Source of the DNA: Crenothrix sp043729335
GTDB lineage: Bacteria > Pseudomonadota > Gammaproteobacteria > Methylococcales > Methylomonadaceae
Assembly: GCF_043729335.1 (NCBI RefSeq)
Contig: NZ_JAYTLQ010000007.1
Location: 1-64,000 of the forward strand
Length of the DNA stretch: 64,000 nucleotides
Reading direction: 5' to 3'
The notes below the pieces were generated by a model. It was not told where the DNA came from and searched no databases. It saw only the letters and a list, made by a program, of their open reading frames with translations. The position numbers and the translations under genes are program-made. This document shows positions 1 through 10,033 of the stretch, piece after piece (the first letter of the stretch is position 1; every line of letters starts with the position of its first letter).

Positions 1-122
1 TTGCAGCAGGTCGTGGTCGCTTAGTCTCATGGGTGATACTGTACAATTTTTTTAGGCGACTTGGTGATTTTTTAATTTAGAGGGGTCTGAATTTTTACCA
101 TTAAATTAACAGTTTAGGTTAC

Positions 123-161
123 CACTTGCTTATTCAATACTCGGATGAGCAAGTGTTTTTT
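123..161 (+). terminator. Rho-independent terminator at left edge
   Basis: An 8-bp perfect stem (CACTTGCT at 123-130, AGCAAGTG at 148-155) is followed by a T run on the plus strand. It would terminate a plus-strand gene lying left of the window, convergent with the nuo operon that ends at 225. I see no convincing coding sequence in positions 1-122. Confidence 0.6.
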
Positions 162-224
162 ACCTACAAAAAATTTCACCGACTGTACAACAATATCACC
201 ACGCGTCTTTGAGCGGCGGCTGAC

Positions 225-1679
225 TTATTTAATCTTTGTTTCCGATATTGACTGAATCAAATTGACTAAATAGTCTGGATAAATCCCGAACCAAATTAAT
301 AATATACTTAACAGGCCAAGTGTCACCATAGAAATCCATTGACTGGAAGGCTTTTCAGCTTTAAGCACAGCATCCTCAAAATTCATAGACATCACTACGA
401 TGATCTTCAAATAGTAATAAAGCCCAATACCACTGCCTGCAATAACCGTAAACAGCAACCCCCATAACCGGCTGTCTGCGCCACTGGTAAAAATATAGAA
501 TTTACCGATAAATCCGGCGGTCAGCGGAATACCGGCCAGCGACAATAACATCAGTGTAAAAACACCAGCCAGCCATGGCCGCTGCCAAAATAGCCCACGG
601 TATAACGCCATGTCCCCTGCTTCATAGTCGGGGGTGGAAAGCACTGAAACAACGCCGAAAGCACCGAGTGTGGTTATAAAATAAGCGACCAAATAATACG
701 TAAAGGCCTCCACTGCCAAGGCTGGTAACCTATTTGCACCCGCAATAAAGGCGACCATTAAATAACCCATATGGGCAATAGACGAATACGCCAATAAGCG
801 TTTGACATTGGTTTGCAGCAAGGCCAGCAGATTGCCGCCCAGTATAGAAAACACAGCAATCACACTAAAAACGGTAAATAACGGGGTATATAGGTGGCTG
901 TCAGTACTGATAAAAAAGCGTAGTAAAAGTACAAAAACAGCGCCTTTTGAAACCGTAGCAATAAAGCCTGCGATAGGTGCAGGCGCGCCTTCATAGATAT
1001 CCGGCGTCCATAAATGAAACGGCACCAAAGAAAGCTTGAAACTTAAGCCCGCTACGAGCAGGATAATGCCACTTAAAATCATGGTGTTCATGGTCGAATG
1101 ACTGGCAATAAACTGGCCAAGACTACTGAAATAAAGCGTACCAGTTTGAGCATAAATCAACGCCATCCCCATTAACAGCAAAGCCGATGATACCCCGGAT
1201 AAAATCAGGTATTTAATAGCAGCTTCCAAAGGCCGTGCTTGAGTGAGCGGATAACCGATCAGCACAAAAAGCGAGATGCTGAGTATTTCCAGACCGATAA
1301 AAAAGCTGGAAAAATGGCTGCTGGCCACCAATACACAAGCGCCTAAAGTTGCTGTTAATAACAGCAAAAAAAGTTCTTCGTTTTCGCCGTCACGCTGTTT
1401 GAAATAATCATAACAAAATCCCATAACACTCAAGGCTGTGAGTAGCAAAACTAACGTATAGAACACGGCGTATTCATCCAGGCGCAGCAACAAAGTCGCC
1501 TGCACAGCGGCTTGTTTCCAGGTGATGGCCACTGCCGCCAAGGTGGCTATCAGGCCACAAGCCGCAACACTACTGATGACTACAAAATTCCGTTTGCAGG
1601 CAATAATCAGCATGACCGCTACAGCGGAAGCTGCCAGGGTCATAATGGGCGCAAGCGCTGCAATCTCGTTACTGTTCAT
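225..1679 (-). CDS. nuoN: NADH-quinone oxidoreductase subunit N
   Basis: Antiporter-like membrane subunit of complex I, in the inner membrane, helping couple quinone reduction to proton pumping. The 484-aa length is normal for NuoN and the whole protein is hydrophobic with many membrane helices. The conserved region around residues 210-250 (KLSLVPFHLWTPDIYEGAP) is typical, with the ion-translocation lysine and the discontinuous-helix proline. The start codon overlaps the nuoM stop as ATGA, so translation is coupled. It is the last gene of the nuo operon. No lesion is visible. Confidence 0.96.
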   Translation of the reverse strand: MNSNEIAALAPIMTLAASAVAVMLIIACKRNFVVISSVAACGLIATLAAVAITWKQAAVQATLLLRLDEYAVFYTLVLLLTALSVMGFCYDYFKQRDGENEELFLLLLTATLGACVLVASSHFSSFFIGLEILSISLFVLIGYPLTQARPLEAAIKYLILSGVSSALLLMGMALIYAQTGTLYFSSLGQFIASHSTMNTMILSGIILLVAGLSFKLSLVPFHLWTPDIYEGAPAPIAGFIATVSKGAVFVLLLRFFISTDSHLYTPLFTVFSVIAVFSILGGNLLALLQTNVKRLLAYSSIAHMGYLMVAFIAGANRLPALAVEAFTYYLVAYFITTLGAFGVVSVLSTPDYEAGDMALYRGLFWQRPWLAGVFTLMLLSLAGIPLTAGFIGKFYIFTSGADSRLWGLLFTVIAGSGIGLYYYLKIIVVMSMNFEDAVLKAEKPSSQWISMVTLGLLSILLIWFGIYPDYLVNLIQSISETKIK

Positions 1680-3175
1680 CGGGGTTTCATCGCCACAGAA
1701 TTTTGCATTTCCTGCTGTAATGCAGGCGCCGAAATATCCAATATTGTTTTAGGATATAAACCTAGCCATAAGCAGGCAAGTACCAGCAAGCCCAGTGATA
1801 TCAATTCGTGACGTTTAAAATCTCCCATAGTAGATTGATTTTTCAGGGGGCCATAAAAAGTTTTTTGCATCATGGCTAAAGCATAAACCGGCGCTAAAAT
1901 AAGTACGATAGCCGCCACGCTACTTAACAAAATATTTACCTTGAAAGCACCCAGCAGCACTAAAAATTCACCGACAAAATTCCCAAGCCCAGGTAGTCCC
2001 AATGAGGCCATTGCAAAGAATAATGCCAATGCCGAAAGCCTTGGTAGCAAAGCCCAAAGTCCGCCCATATAGTCAATTTCCCGTGAATGCAAGCGTTCTT
2101 GCAGTGCACCGGCTATCATAAATAACGCGGCCGCACTAATACCATGCGCCAGCATAGTCATGACTACGCCTTGCAATGCCAGCAGGTTCCAGGAAAATAT
2201 ACCCAGCAGGATAAAACCCATGTGGCTGATACTGGTATAGGCAATCAGCCGTTTAAGATCGGTTTGGGCATACGCCATCATCGCTGCGTACAACACACTC
2301 ACTGCGCCCAGCAACATAGCGATGGGGGCAAACTGATGCGCGGCTTCCGGAAACAACACAATGACAAAGCGCAACAACCCGTAAGCCCCAGTTTTGAGCA
2401 TAACACCCGCCAAAATTACGCTGCCGCCGGTGGGTGCTTGTGTGTGCGCATCCGGTAGCCAAGTATGAAAAGGCACGGCGGGCAGCTTAACGGTAAAGGC
2501 CACAAAAAAACCTAGCATCAACCAAAAAGCCATATCAGGATCTAGGGGAATGTTTTGCAATTTGAAGTAATCAAAGCTGTATTCACCGCTGCTAGCATGA
2601 TTAATTAATACTAAAGCAATCATCGACACCAGCATTAAAAGACTGCTGACCTGGGTGAAAATAACAAATTTTATAGCCGCATAGGTGCGATTTTCATGCC
2701 CCCAGATGCTGATTAAAAAATACATTGGAATGATCATTAATTCCCAGAAAAAAAACAACAGGAAAAGATCAACCGCTAAAAATACCCCCACCGTACCGGC
2801 CAGACATATTAAAATATTAAAGAAAAAGAAGCCTTGGCGGTGGCTGATTTCTGTCCACGAGCAGCTTACGGCCATAAAACCCAGTAAAATCGTTAAGGCT
2901 ATCAAGAGCAAACTGAGTCCATCCAGGGCCAAATGGAAACCAATGCCAAAGCGGGGTATCCAGGGCCGATAAAAGGCGGCCAGCCATTTTTGCGGTACGC
3001 CCGTTGATACTATCTCAATTTGACCCGCGCCCCTATCTAACGTGACTAAAAGCAGTGCGGCAATAATAAGCGTGATAATGGCTACCCAGCGCGGCGCAAA
3101 CTGATTTTTGCTTTCTGAAAACCAGGCAGTAAAACCGCCCAGCACCAAAACAGCCATCAGTGCAGGCAGCATCAT
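1676..3175 (-). CDS. nuoM: NADH-quinone oxidoreductase subunit M
   Basis: Antiporter-like proton-pumping subunit of complex I. The reading frame is open further upstream, to 3301, but I chose the ATG at 3175: it overlaps the nuoL stop as ATGA, the pattern used between nuoM/nuoN, nuoJ/nuoK and nuoG/nuoH, and gives a 499-aa protein starting MMLPALMAV. The motif KLPAVPFHTWLPDAHTQAP, holding the conserved membrane lysine, is present, as is a discontinuous helix typical of the Mrp-antiporter family. Intact. Confidence 0.96.
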   Translation of the reverse strand: MMLPALMAVLVLGGFTAWFSESKNQFAPRWVAIITLIIAALLLVTLDRGAGQIEIVSTGVPQKWLAAFYRPWIPRFGIGFHLALDGLSLLLIALTILLGFMAVSCSWTEISHRQGFFFFNILICLAGTVGVFLAVDLFLLFFFWELMIIPMYFLISIWGHENRTYAAIKFVIFTQVSSLLMLVSMIALVLINHASSGEYSFDYFKLQNIPLDPDMAFWLMLGFFVAFTVKLPAVPFHTWLPDAHTQAPTGGSVILAGVMLKTGAYGLLRFVIVLFPEAAHQFAPIAMLLGAVSVLYAAMMAYAQTDLKRLIAYTSISHMGFILLGIFSWNLLALQGVVMTMLAHGISAAALFMIAGALQERLHSREIDYMGGLWALLPRLSALALFFAMASLGLPGLGNFVGEFLVLLGAFKVNILLSSVAAIVLILAPVYALAMMQKTFYGPLKNQSTMGDFKRHELISLGLLVLACLWLGLYPKTILDISAPALQQEMQNSVAMKPR

Positions 3176-5007
3176 GACAGCAGGCCTATGGCAATAATAA
3201 CCACAGTACCCAATACCATGGAGGATGCGTACCAGCGCACCCGTCCGGTTTGTGATGCGCTGGCCACGCGGTGTAAATTCTGGCTGAACTCTGCGATGCA
3301 AGCGTATACCCCATCAATCACATCGTTTTTATTAAGCGAGGTAATGGCTTTAAAAGGACGAATGAATAAATAATCATACAGTGCATCTATTGCCCAACCG
3401 CTCAGAAAAAACAATCTTATGGGTTTTAACAGGCTGTGATTGGCAAATTGCTGAACAGAAAAACTACCGGTAAGATAAAACAGCACGGCAATTAACAGGC
3501 CAATAACAGGTGCCGCAACCGTTATCACTGAAACAGCATTAAACGATTGCTGGATATCGGTATTCAATAATGCAGGGAAGATCGAAGCTAAAGGAATTTG
3601 TAACATGCCACCAAACACAGCCAAAATACTTAAGACCCCCAACGGGATGCTCATTTGCCAGCCCAGTTTGGTTTCAATCTTATGAGATTGAGCCCCGAAA
3701 AAAACCACAAATACCAACCTGAAACTGTAGATACCGGTAATCAAAGCACCCAAACACCCGGCCATCCAAAGCACAGGCGAGACCTGGAAAGTTGCCAGCA
3801 AAATCTCGTGCTTGCTATAAAAGCCAGCGGTAAAAGGCAATGCCGATAAGGCAGCGCTGCCGATCATAAAACTCCAGAAAGCAATCGGCATGGTTTTGCG
3901 CAAGCCGCCCATTTTAAAAATATTATGCTCGTGATGAAAACAAAAAATGACCGCACCTGCGGCTAAAAACAATAACGCCTTAAAAAAAGCATGGGTGAGC
4001 AAATGGAAAATGGCCGATGACCACGCGCCCACCCCTAAGGCAAGAAACATATAGCCAATTTGGCTAATGGTTGAGTAAGCCAGTATGCGTTTAATATCTG
4101 TTTGAGCGAGCGCTGCACAACCTGCCATTAATAAGGTAAGCGTCCCGATTATGGCTACTCCAAATTGAATAGGCGGGGCAAGTATAAATAGGCTATGGGT
4201 GCGGGCAATCAGATATACCCCAGCGGTAACCATGGTCGCCGCATGAATCAGGGCGCTCACGGGTGTAGGGCCTGCCATGGCATCGGGTAGCCAGGTTTGT
4301 AGAGGTAATTGTGCTGACTTGCCTGCCGCACTACCCAGCAATAGCGCTGCTGCGGTAATCGGCAACCAGCTTCCCACAGGCCATTGTCTGGTCACCCGCA
4401 GCATTAATTCCTGAATATCCAGAGTGTGTAAATGGGTAAACAGCAAAAACAAACCAATGGCCATGGCTGTATCACCGATGCGGGTTATAACAAAGGCTTT
4501 ACGTGCCGCATAGCCATTATTGGCATCTTCATACCAGAAACCAATTAACAGATAACTACCAAGACCCACCCCCTCCCAGCCTAAATATAGCAACAGCAGA
4601 TTATCAGCCAACACCAGCACCAGCATGGCTGCTACAAACAAATTCATGTAGGCAAAAAAACGTGTTACGCCAGGATCATCGGCCATAAAACCGGCCGAGT
4701 AAACATGGATCAGAAACCCCACACCGGTCACTACAAACAGCATGGTCAAAGATAAAGCATCCAGATAAAAACCATAAGGGATGGCTAGGTCATCAATTGC
4801 CAGCCAAGACCCTAGCATCGCATGGTAAGGCTGCATTGTTCCGTGCAGGAATTGATAGCCGATGATAGCGACTAATAACCCCGAAACACCTACACTGCCA
4901 GCACCTATCCAAGGCGCAAAGGCAGGGCTATTTTTTTGAGGGGTCAATACCAGGATTAAAAACCCCAGAAATGGAATCAGGGGTACCCAAACCAGTAGTT
5001 CCAACAC
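3172..5007 (-). CDS. nuoL: NADH-quinone oxidoreductase subunit L
   Basis: Largest antiporter-like subunit of the complex I membrane arm; its long amphipathic C-terminal helix lies along the arm in known structures. The 611-aa length matches the family. Recognisable blocks include LGWEGVGLGSYLLIGFWYE and QLPLQTWLPDAMAGPTPVSA in the first half and a C-terminal membrane anchor. It starts 9 bp downstream of the nuoK stop and ends in an ATGA overlap with nuoM. No lesion seen. Confidence 0.97.
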   Translation of the reverse strand: MLELLVWVPLIPFLGFLILVLTPQKNSPAFAPWIGAGSVGVSGLLVAIIGYQFLHGTMQPYHAMLGSWLAIDDLAIPYGFYLDALSLTMLFVVTGVGFLIHVYSAGFMADDPGVTRFFAYMNLFVAAMLVLVLADNLLLLYLGWEGVGLGSYLLIGFWYEDANNGYAARKAFVITRIGDTAMAIGLFLLFTHLHTLDIQELMLRVTRQWPVGSWLPITAAALLLGSAAGKSAQLPLQTWLPDAMAGPTPVSALIHAATMVTAGVYLIARTHSLFILAPPIQFGVAIIGTLTLLMAGCAALAQTDIKRILAYSTISQIGYMFLALGVGAWSSAIFHLLTHAFFKALLFLAAGAVIFCFHHEHNIFKMGGLRKTMPIAFWSFMIGSAALSALPFTAGFYSKHEILLATFQVSPVLWMAGCLGALITGIYSFRLVFVVFFGAQSHKIETKLGWQMSIPLGVLSILAVFGGMLQIPLASIFPALLNTDIQQSFNAVSVITVAAPVIGLLIAVLFYLTGSFSVQQFANHSLLKPIRLFFLSGWAIDALYDYLFIRPFKAITSLNKNDVIDGVYACIAEFSQNLHRVASASQTGRVRWYASSMVLGTVVIIAIGLLS

Positions 5008-5016
5008 CTTAGCCCC

Positions 5017-5325
5017 CTAGCCTTGCATTTCATTCACTGAATCGGCATCCAGTGTATGAAAACGGTGAAAAACTTGCAGTACTAACCCCAGCCCCACGCC
5101 CACTTCTGCGGCGGCCAGTGTAAGTATCAGCAAGAACATGATTTGCCCATCCGCTTGCCCCCAGCGCGATCCGGCGACAATAAAAGCTAGCCCGGTTGCA
5201 TTAAGCATGACTTCAAGGGACATCAGAATCATAATCAGATTGCGGCGAACCAGCACGCCGACCAAGCCGATGACAAACAGCACGGCAGACAGTAATAAGC
5301 CAAATTCCATAGGAATCCCGCTCAT
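5017..5325 (-). CDS. nuoK: NADH-quinone oxidoreductase subunit K
   Basis: Small (102 aa) three-helix membrane subunit of complex I. Helix 2 carries the conserved acidic residue in IMLMSLEVMLNATGLAF and helix 3 a second acidic residue in TLAAAEVGVGLGL, both needed for proton transfer in the family. The start overlaps the nuoJ stop by 4 bp. It lies between nuoJ and nuoL as in other nuo operons. Intact. Confidence 0.96.
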   Translation of the reverse strand: MSGIPMEFGLLLSAVLFVIGLVGVLVRRNLIMILMSLEVMLNATGLAFIVAGSRWGQADGQIMFLLILTLAAAEVGVGLGLVLQVFHRFHTLDADSVNEMQG

Positions 5326-5840
5326 AACTCCCCTCCCTTTTTGGTGATCTTGAGCATGGGCTTGCCCAGATGATAAGCCCCGACTAACCCTGCCAGCAAC
5401 AAGATGGAAGCCAGCTCCACAGCCAACAGATAGGGTCCGTATAAGGCAATACCGACTTGCTTGGCATTGACAATATAGCCAGTTTCAGCGCTACCGCCCA
5501 GTACCACTATGACTAGCATTTCAACAAACAAAATCAAGGCCAGCACGGACGGGCCGATCCAAATGCCAGGTTGTAGCCAAATCCGTTCTTGCTCTGTGGT
5601 TTTGTGGCCTTGATTGAGCATCATGATGACAAAAACAAACAGCACCATGATGGCGCCGGCGTAAATAATGACTTCCAGCACCGCAGCAAAATGCGCACCC
5701 AGCAAGAAAAAAATTACCCCCACTGCCAGCAAAGATAAAATAAGGTACAAAAGCCCATGAACAGCATTGAGCCTGGTCACCATCATGACAGTAGCAAAAA
5801 TGGCCACCGCCGAGGCGATGCAAAATAAGATTAAAACCAT
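5322..5840 (-). CDS. nuoJ: NADH-quinone oxidoreductase subunit J
   Basis: Membrane subunit of complex I, 172 aa with five predicted helices. The conserved third-helix segment IIYAGAIMVLFVFVIMML, which forms the pi-bulge helix near the E-channel in known structures, is clear at about residues 58-75. The start lies 14 bp downstream of the nuoI stop and the end overlaps nuoK as ATGA. Intact, so the lesion in nuoI does not extend into it. Confidence 0.95.
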   Translation of the reverse strand: MVLILFCIASAVAIFATVMMVTRLNAVHGLLYLILSLLAVGVIFFLLGAHFAAVLEVIIYAGAIMVLFVFVIMMLNQGHKTTEQERIWLQPGIWIGPSVLALILFVEMLVIVVLGGSAETGYIVNAKQVGIALYGPYLLAVELASILLLAGLVGAYHLGKPMLKITKKGGEL

Positions 5841-5853
5841 GCTGTTACCCCCC

Positions 5854-6373
5854 TTAAGGTAATAACGTTTTTACATTCACAGGCGGCAACTCGTTTTCAG
5901 CCTCACCTTTGGCTTTGCCGCCCACGGCCATGCCTGCCACGCGGTAAAAATTGTAATCGTGATATTTTCCAGTGCCATCAATCAAAAGATGCTGTTTTTC
6001 ATACACCATATTCTGTCGGTTGTATTCGGACATTTCAAAATCGGGTGTTAACTGGATGGCATTGGTCGGACGGACAGGCTTCCTCGCAAAATCCGCACAT
6101 AATGCAGCGAGAAAAATTGATGCGAAAAAATTCCGGATACCAGCGCCCGTTTTCATCTTCGGTTTTTTGCAGGGCAATACAGGCCACGGGGCATACGACC
6201 GCGCAAAGGTTACAGGCCACGCAGCGTTCCTCGCCGTCAGGGTCACGCGTCAGCACGATACGGCCTCGGTAACGGGGAAACAGTGCGGGTTGTTGCTCTG
6301 GATATTGCACGGTATCGGCTTTAACGAAAGTATGTTTTAACACTTCCCATAATGATCGCAATTGACTCAGCAT
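5854..6373 (-). pseudogene. nuoI: NADH-quinone oxidoreductase subunit I, frameshifted
   Basis: Subunit carrying the two 4Fe-4S clusters (N6a, N6b) of the peripheral arm. Reading from 6373, the first frame encodes 112 residues with both cluster motifs (CVACNLCAVVCP and CIMCGFCEEACP), then leaves the family at ACPSDQ and stops at 6035. The normal continuation (TNAIQLTPDFEM ... VNVKTLLP) lies in another frame to 5854. Removing one copy of a tandem TCCG duplication near 6062-6069 restores ACPTNAIQL. As written the product keeps all eight cysteines but loses about the last 60 residues. It is either a real null or partial allele, or a sequencing or assembly error; the neighbours are intact. Confidence 0.88.
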
Positions 6374-6392
6374 CGTATCCCCCTGTTATCCA

Positions 6393-7349
6393 TTAACCAT
6401 TTAAAGACAGTACCACTGCCCCGGTAACCACCAGGTTAACCAGCCCCGCCGGTAATAATACTTTCCAGCCAAACGTCATCAACTGGTCGTAACGCGGCCT
6501 TGGCAAAGCGCCTCTTAACAGAATAAAAACCAAAGTACCGAAGAAGGTTTTTAGACAAAACCATACCAGCGGTGGCAACCAGGGGCCTAACCAGCCACCA
6601 AAAAAAAGCGTCACAATAATGGCTGAACTCAGCGTAATGCCCACGTATTCACCCACAAAGAACATACCAAATTTCATGCCGGAATATTCGAGATGATAAC
6701 CCGCCACCAGCTCCTGTTCGGCCTCCGGTAAATCAAGAGGCCCCCTGCGGCTTTCAGCAACCACAGCGACAAAGAAAATAATGAAACCCAAAAATTGCGG
6801 AAAAATAAACCAGCCGTCACGTTGCGCTTCGACAATCTCCCTTAAATTAAAAGTACCTGATAGCATCACCACACCCATAATGGAAATGCCCATGAAGACT
6901 TCGTAACTCACCATTTGCGCAGCGGCTCGTAGCCCTCCCAGTAATGAATATTTATTATTGGAAGCGTAACCTGCCAGCACCACGCTGTAGACAGATAAGG
7001 ATGATAGCGCCAGAAAGTAAAGCAACCCGAAATTAAAATCGATAATGCCCACGCCGGGTGCAAAAGGGATGACGGAAAAACCACTGAGCATGGTAATAAA
7101 AATAATAGTAGGCGCCAGCACAAACACCACTTTGTCAGAAAACGGCGGTATGCAGTCTTCCTTAAACAACATTTTAACCAAATCGGCAGCCACCTGAAGC
7201 AAACCCCATGGCCCGACCCGATTAGGCCCCAATCTATCCTGCCAAACCGCCAACAGCCGTCGTTCCACCCAGACTAAAAACGCAGCCACTGCAATCACTG
7301 AAACCAAAATACCGATAATGTCAGTGGCATCGCCTAAACCGTTGTTCAT
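6393..7349 (-). CDS. nuoH: NADH-quinone oxidoreductase subunit H
   Basis: Membrane subunit at the junction of the two arms of complex I, forming most of the quinone chamber. I chose the ATG at 7349, overlapping the nuoG stop as ATGA, giving 318 aa (family usual about 320-330); the frame is open upstream to 7406. The family blocks VERRLLAVWQDRLGPNRVGP (residues about 27-46) and ESRRGPLDLPEAEQELVAGY are conserved, the latter being part of the quinone-site loop. Intact. Confidence 0.96.
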   Translation of the reverse strand: MNNGLGDATDIIGILVSVIAVAAFLVWVERRLLAVWQDRLGPNRVGPWGLLQVAADLVKMLFKEDCIPPFSDKVVFVLAPTIIFITMLSGFSVIPFAPGVGIIDFNFGLLYFLALSSLSVYSVVLAGYASNNKYSLLGGLRAAAQMVSYEVFMGISIMGVVMLSGTFNLREIVEAQRDGWFIFPQFLGFIIFFVAVVAESRRGPLDLPEAEQELVAGYHLEYSGMKFGMFFVGEYVGITLSSAIIVTLFFGGWLGPWLPPLVWFCLKTFFGTLVFILLRGALPRPRYDQLMTFGWKVLLPAGLVNLVVTGAVVLSLNG

Positions 7350-10033
7350 GGCTGCACCTGTTGGGTTAGTTTTTTTAAAGTGACTTGCATAGCATTTTGT
7401 AAACATTCAAATTCCGGCCGTCCTGTGGTTATGACAAGTAGGCCTTGAGGCACCGTTTTTTCAATCAATACTGAAACCTTCAGCACTGAAATTCCTGCAA
7501 AGTTAATAACTTTCACTAGGTCGCCAGAGGTTACTTGCACTATTTCGGCATCGAGCGGATTTAACAATACGCAAGCTGTGGGCAAGCGTTCGCGCACTGG
7601 CAGGGATTGCAGACTTAACTCCTCACTACCAAAAATATGCGGCAAAGCTATTACTCGCCATAATCCAGGCTCCGGCTTGAATACTGAGGGAATAACGTTA
7701 AACCATGGCAAGCTACCAGAAGCGTCAAACAACCTTACGCCGCTATCTCCGCCGCGTAGATGCCCACCTATTTCTTCCTGAAATTTATTAATCGCCTGAT
7801 TGGAGCTCCAGCCGGGTGCCCAAATAACTGGCAATAATGCCGGTTTAACTTTTGCGGTAGCGCCTTCCATGGAAAAAGCAAACGGTGTTTCCACATCATT
7901 AGCTGGCGCGTGCTCACTGACATCAAGATCAGCGTGCATGGCCGTACGGCCACTATAGCGATGCGGCTGTCTTGGAATCTTACTGTTATTAACGGTGTAA
8001 TCTGATCCTGGCGCTGCCTGAATTATGGCGGCAAGCGCAGTAAATGTTTTTGCACACGCAGCGGTCAAAGCATCATGATGCTGCCAGGGGGAATTATCCA
8101 TCACACTGATCAGCCATTGCCAACTGCTGCGTATTTTCTCTGCTGCGGGGTAGACCGGAAAGTAGTGTTGTGCTCGGCCTTCATTATTAACCAAGGTGCC
8201 TTCAGCTTCTGCAAAAGTTGCAGACGACAGTAACAATTCGGCCTTATCAGTAGTTTTATTTTGCAGACTGTCGATGACGACGATCTGCGCAGCGGTGTCT
8301 AAAAATAAATCTATTGTTTGACTGGATGCCCTGCGGTAGAGATCATTCTCCAGAATAACCACGCTGTCTGCCGAGCCGTTACTGATGCGTTCAAAAGCCT
8401 GTTGCAAGGGCTTTGCGGCCATGATTGCAAGACTCAGACTGTTACATTCGGGCAGTGTAAACATCAGTTGTTTGTCTTTTGAAGGCAGCGCTTTGGCCAC
8501 ATTGTAAGTAGCCTGAACGACGGCCAAACTTGAGCAACTGCACCCTGATACGATGAGCGGACGCTGGGCTTTTTTTAACGTATCGGAGATGGCTGTTGCC
8601 AGCAATTGCTCGGCAGGGCTTAAATCAATCGGCAAAGGCGCTGAACCATCAAGGCAATTAGCAATGGCAAAGCCCAGTCTGGCAATATTTTCCGGACTGC
8701 CATGATAGGTGTCGGTAGCGACATCATCCAGGCGGGTAGCGTAAACACTGGCAATAAATAGCGGACTACGTACCTTTTGCGGTAATTGCCGAATGGCGCC
8801 ATCTTGCCAGCGCGGAATGTGCATGCTGTCAGCTAGCTCAAAGGCCGCATTGCGCACGGACTGGCGCAGCGAAAGAGCTAGCCGTGGTGCGCTATGGGTG
8901 ACATCTTCGCCCAGAATTAGTACCGCATCGGCTTGTTCCACTTCCTTAAGAGACGGCGTATGGACACCGCCATCACGCATTATGGTAACTATAGTATTAA
9001 ACAGACTATGTTCGCTATCGTTCAAACCTGCGAAAAAATTATCTTCCCCCACCAGCGTACGCAAAGCAAAATTGGCCTCCAAAGAGGCGCGTGGCGATCC
9101 AATACCAATAACAGCTTTAGCCGTTTCTAACAGCTCTCGAAAATCAGCGATAGCAGCATCAACAGTGACAGGAGCTTGTTGATAAAGCGGTGTTCGAATA
9201 CGTTTTGGGCTATTGACGAAACCATAACCAAAACGGCCCCGGTCACATAAAAAATAGCCGTTAACATCGCCATGATAGCGGTTGACAACACGCCTGAGTG
9301 TGCCATAACGCTCGCCGGGCGCGATGTTGCAGCCCAAGCTACAATGCACACAAATCGATGGCGCGGTTTGTAAATCCCATTTACGCGCATAATGGGCACT
9401 GAAGGTTTTATCGGTAAACACGCCGGTAGGACAGACTTCCACCAGATTACCGCTGAATTCGTTTTCTAAGGTGCCATCTTCAAAACGGCCAAAATAAACA
9501 TTGTTATGAACCCCCAACACTTGAAGATCTTTACCGCCAGCGTATTCGTCGTAAAAGCGTACACAGCGGTAGCAGGCAATGCAGCGATTCATTTCGTGAT
9601 TAATAAAAGGTCCGAGATTCTGGTTGTTATGGGTACGTTTTTTGCCCCGGTAACGCCGAAAAGTGTGGCCGGTCATCACGGTCATATCTTGCAAATGGCA
9701 TTCCCCGCCCTCTTCGCATACCGGACAATCATGCGGGTGATTAGTCATCAACAGTTCGATATTATCACTTCTAAACTGATGCGCCTGTTCAGCAGCCAGG
9801 GAAATACGCATGTTATCGATAACAGGCGTCATACACGCCATCACCAAACGGCCTTTGGTATCAACAGCATCTTTGTATTGCATAACCGCGCATTGCCGGC
9901 ACGCGCCAGCCGACCCCATTGCCGTATGCCAGCAAAAATAAGGCAAATCCAGACCTAGCGATAAACACGCCGCTAACACATTGTCCCCTGCCTGAACCGG
10001 ATACAGCTTTCCGTCGATATCAATTTGAGCCAT
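7346..10033 (-). CDS. nuoG: NADH-quinone oxidoreductase subunit G
   Basis: Largest peripheral-arm subunit (895 aa; family about 800-910). The N-terminus has the 2Fe-2S ferredoxin fold (YFCWH, CRQC), then the His/Cys 4Fe-4S motif (HPHDCPVCEEGGECHLQD) and the CIACYRCVRF cluster region. A molybdopterin-oxidoreductase-like domain without cofactor function fills the rest; CVHCSLGCNI near residue 230 resembles the extra N7 cluster motif found in some bacteria. The start ATG shares one base with the nuoF stop (TAATG). Intact. Confidence 0.95.
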   Translation of the reverse strand: MAQIDIDGKLYPVQAGDNVLAACLSLGLDLPYFCWHTAMGSAGACRQCAVMQYKDAVDTKGRLVMACMTPVIDNMRISLAAEQAHQFRSDNIELLMTNHPHDCPVCEEGGECHLQDMTVMTGHTFRRYRGKKRTHNNQNLGPFINHEMNRCIACYRCVRFYDEYAGGKDLQVLGVHNNVYFGRFEDGTLENEFSGNLVEVCPTGVFTDKTFSAHYARKWDLQTAPSICVHCSLGCNIAPGERYGTLRRVVNRYHGDVNGYFLCDRGRFGYGFVNSPKRIRTPLYQQAPVTVDAAIADFRELLETAKAVIGIGSPRASLEANFALRTLVGEDNFFAGLNDSEHSLFNTIVTIMRDGGVHTPSLKEVEQADAVLILGEDVTHSAPRLALSLRQSVRNAAFELADSMHIPRWQDGAIRQLPQKVRSPLFIASVYATRLDDVATDTYHGSPENIARLGFAIANCLDGSAPLPIDLSPAEQLLATAISDTLKKAQRPLIVSGCSCSSLAVVQATYNVAKALPSKDKQLMFTLPECNSLSLAIMAAKPLQQAFERISNGSADSVVILENDLYRRASSQTIDLFLDTAAQIVVIDSLQNKTTDKAELLLSSATFAEAEGTLVNNEGRAQHYFPVYPAAEKIRSSWQWLISVMDNSPWQHHDALTAACAKTFTALAAIIQAAPGSDYTVNNSKIPRQPHRYSGRTAMHADLDVSEHAPANDVETPFAFSMEGATAKVKPALLPVIWAPGWSSNQAINKFQEEIGGHLRGGDSGVRLFDASGSLPWFNVIPSVFKPEPGLWRVIALPHIFGSEELSLQSLPVRERLPTACVLLNPLDAEIVQVTSGDLVKVINFAGISVLKVSVLIEKTVPQGLLVITTGRPEFECLQNAMQVTLKKLTQQVQP

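Noticed and set aside
1..122. A partial plus-strand gene at the left edge
   Set aside because: All three frames stop within about 80 bases and none shows a recognisable protein end, although the terminator at 123 implies an upstream plus-strand transcript.
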